Shown here: piece after piece, positions 63,871-64,000 of the stretch
Layout of the letters: every line of letters starts with the position of its first letter
Numbering within the stretch: the first letter of the stretch is position 1
From: Flectobacillus roseus
GTDB taxonomy: Bacteria > Bacteroidota > Bacteroidia > Cytophagales > Spirosomataceae
Strand: one strand, 5' to 3'
Assembly (NCBI RefSeq): GCF_030056665.1
Contig: NZ_JASHIG010000009.1
DNA: 64,000 nt
The notes under the pieces: model-generated
The model's input: the letters and a program-made list of their open reading frames with translations, nothing else
Database searches by the model: none
Told to the model about the DNA's origin: nothing
Position numbers and translations under genes: made by a program

Positions 63871-64000
63871 ACTATAAGCCGTAGGTATTAGGCAAAAGTG
63901 TATTCGTGATTTCATTCAATACATTTTAAATATCTAGCTTAAGGCATGTAGCTTAAGTTAAGTGGGCAAAATAAAATTTAAGATTGTTCTTTGGGCTTTC
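63871..64000. repeat. Family C element and following repeat at the window edge
   Basis: ACTATAAGCCGTAGGTATTA (left) pairs with TAGCTTAAGGCATGTAGCTT (right). The next 35 bases, AAAATAAAATTTAAGATTGT onward, match the stretch at 26308-26343. Confidence 0.65.

Overview
The window looks like chromosomal DNA of a Bacteroidota bacterium, most likely Cytophagales (perhaps a Flectobacillus/Arcicella-like Spirosomataceae; the genus is inference). The grounds are the AT-rich composition, Bacteroidota-type promoters (TAnnTTTG at -7), weak Shine-Dalgarno sites, a secreted FG-GAP protein with a type IX secretion C-terminal domain, and lineage-typical domains (DUF3667, DUF4260, DUF2911, DUF5683). Housekeeping genes dominate: atpA, atpG, hflX, murF, ahcY, pyrD, ftsK, parA-parB, dapB, lepB, an rlmI-like gene and rpsT. 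No plasmid, prophage, CRISPR array or transposase gene is visible.

Layout. 1-8 kb: minus-strand accessory genes (edge-cut leucine-rich-repeat protein, broken uvrB tail, M20 peptidase, DUF3667, DUF4260, two Crp/Fnr regulators, an SMR exporter). 8.8-11.6 kb: atpA and atpG as separate units. 12-15 kb: two metallo-beta-lactamase-fold proteins and a DUF2911 protein. 15.9-17.8 kb: an unusual soluble protein joining a ClpB-D2-like AAA+ motor to an FtsH-type (M41) metallopeptidase. 18-20 kb: hflX and a tRNA-Arg(CCT) whose 3' end is overlapped antisense by an unknown gene. 21.2-28.4 kb: a complete six-gene ebo cluster (eboA-F, minus strand), a metabolite-traffic system of unresolved chemistry. 29-31 kb: T9SS cargo. 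31.6-45.7 kb: murF, coiled-coil protein, ahcY, OmpA-like protein, sugar isomerase-like protein, MFS exporter, pyrD, ftsK. 45.8-55.4 kb: GH29 fucosidase, PLP enzyme, FKBP, orphan FeoB-associated protein, inositol monophosphatase-like enzyme, ABC exporter, POT peptide transporter. 56-63.8 kb: parA-parB, DUF5683, dapB, lepB, rRNA methyltransferase, phospholipase C-like protein, rpsT.

The gaps are filled with several families of small non-coding inverted-repeat elements. The best is a 283-bp MITE-like unit at 38836-39118 with about 80-bp terminal inverted repeats; shorter relatives recur between many genes, including inside the ebo cluster. The two strongest leads are the Clp-AAA/M41 chimera and the ebo cluster; the repeat families and the altered tRNA-Arg acceptor stem are secondary.
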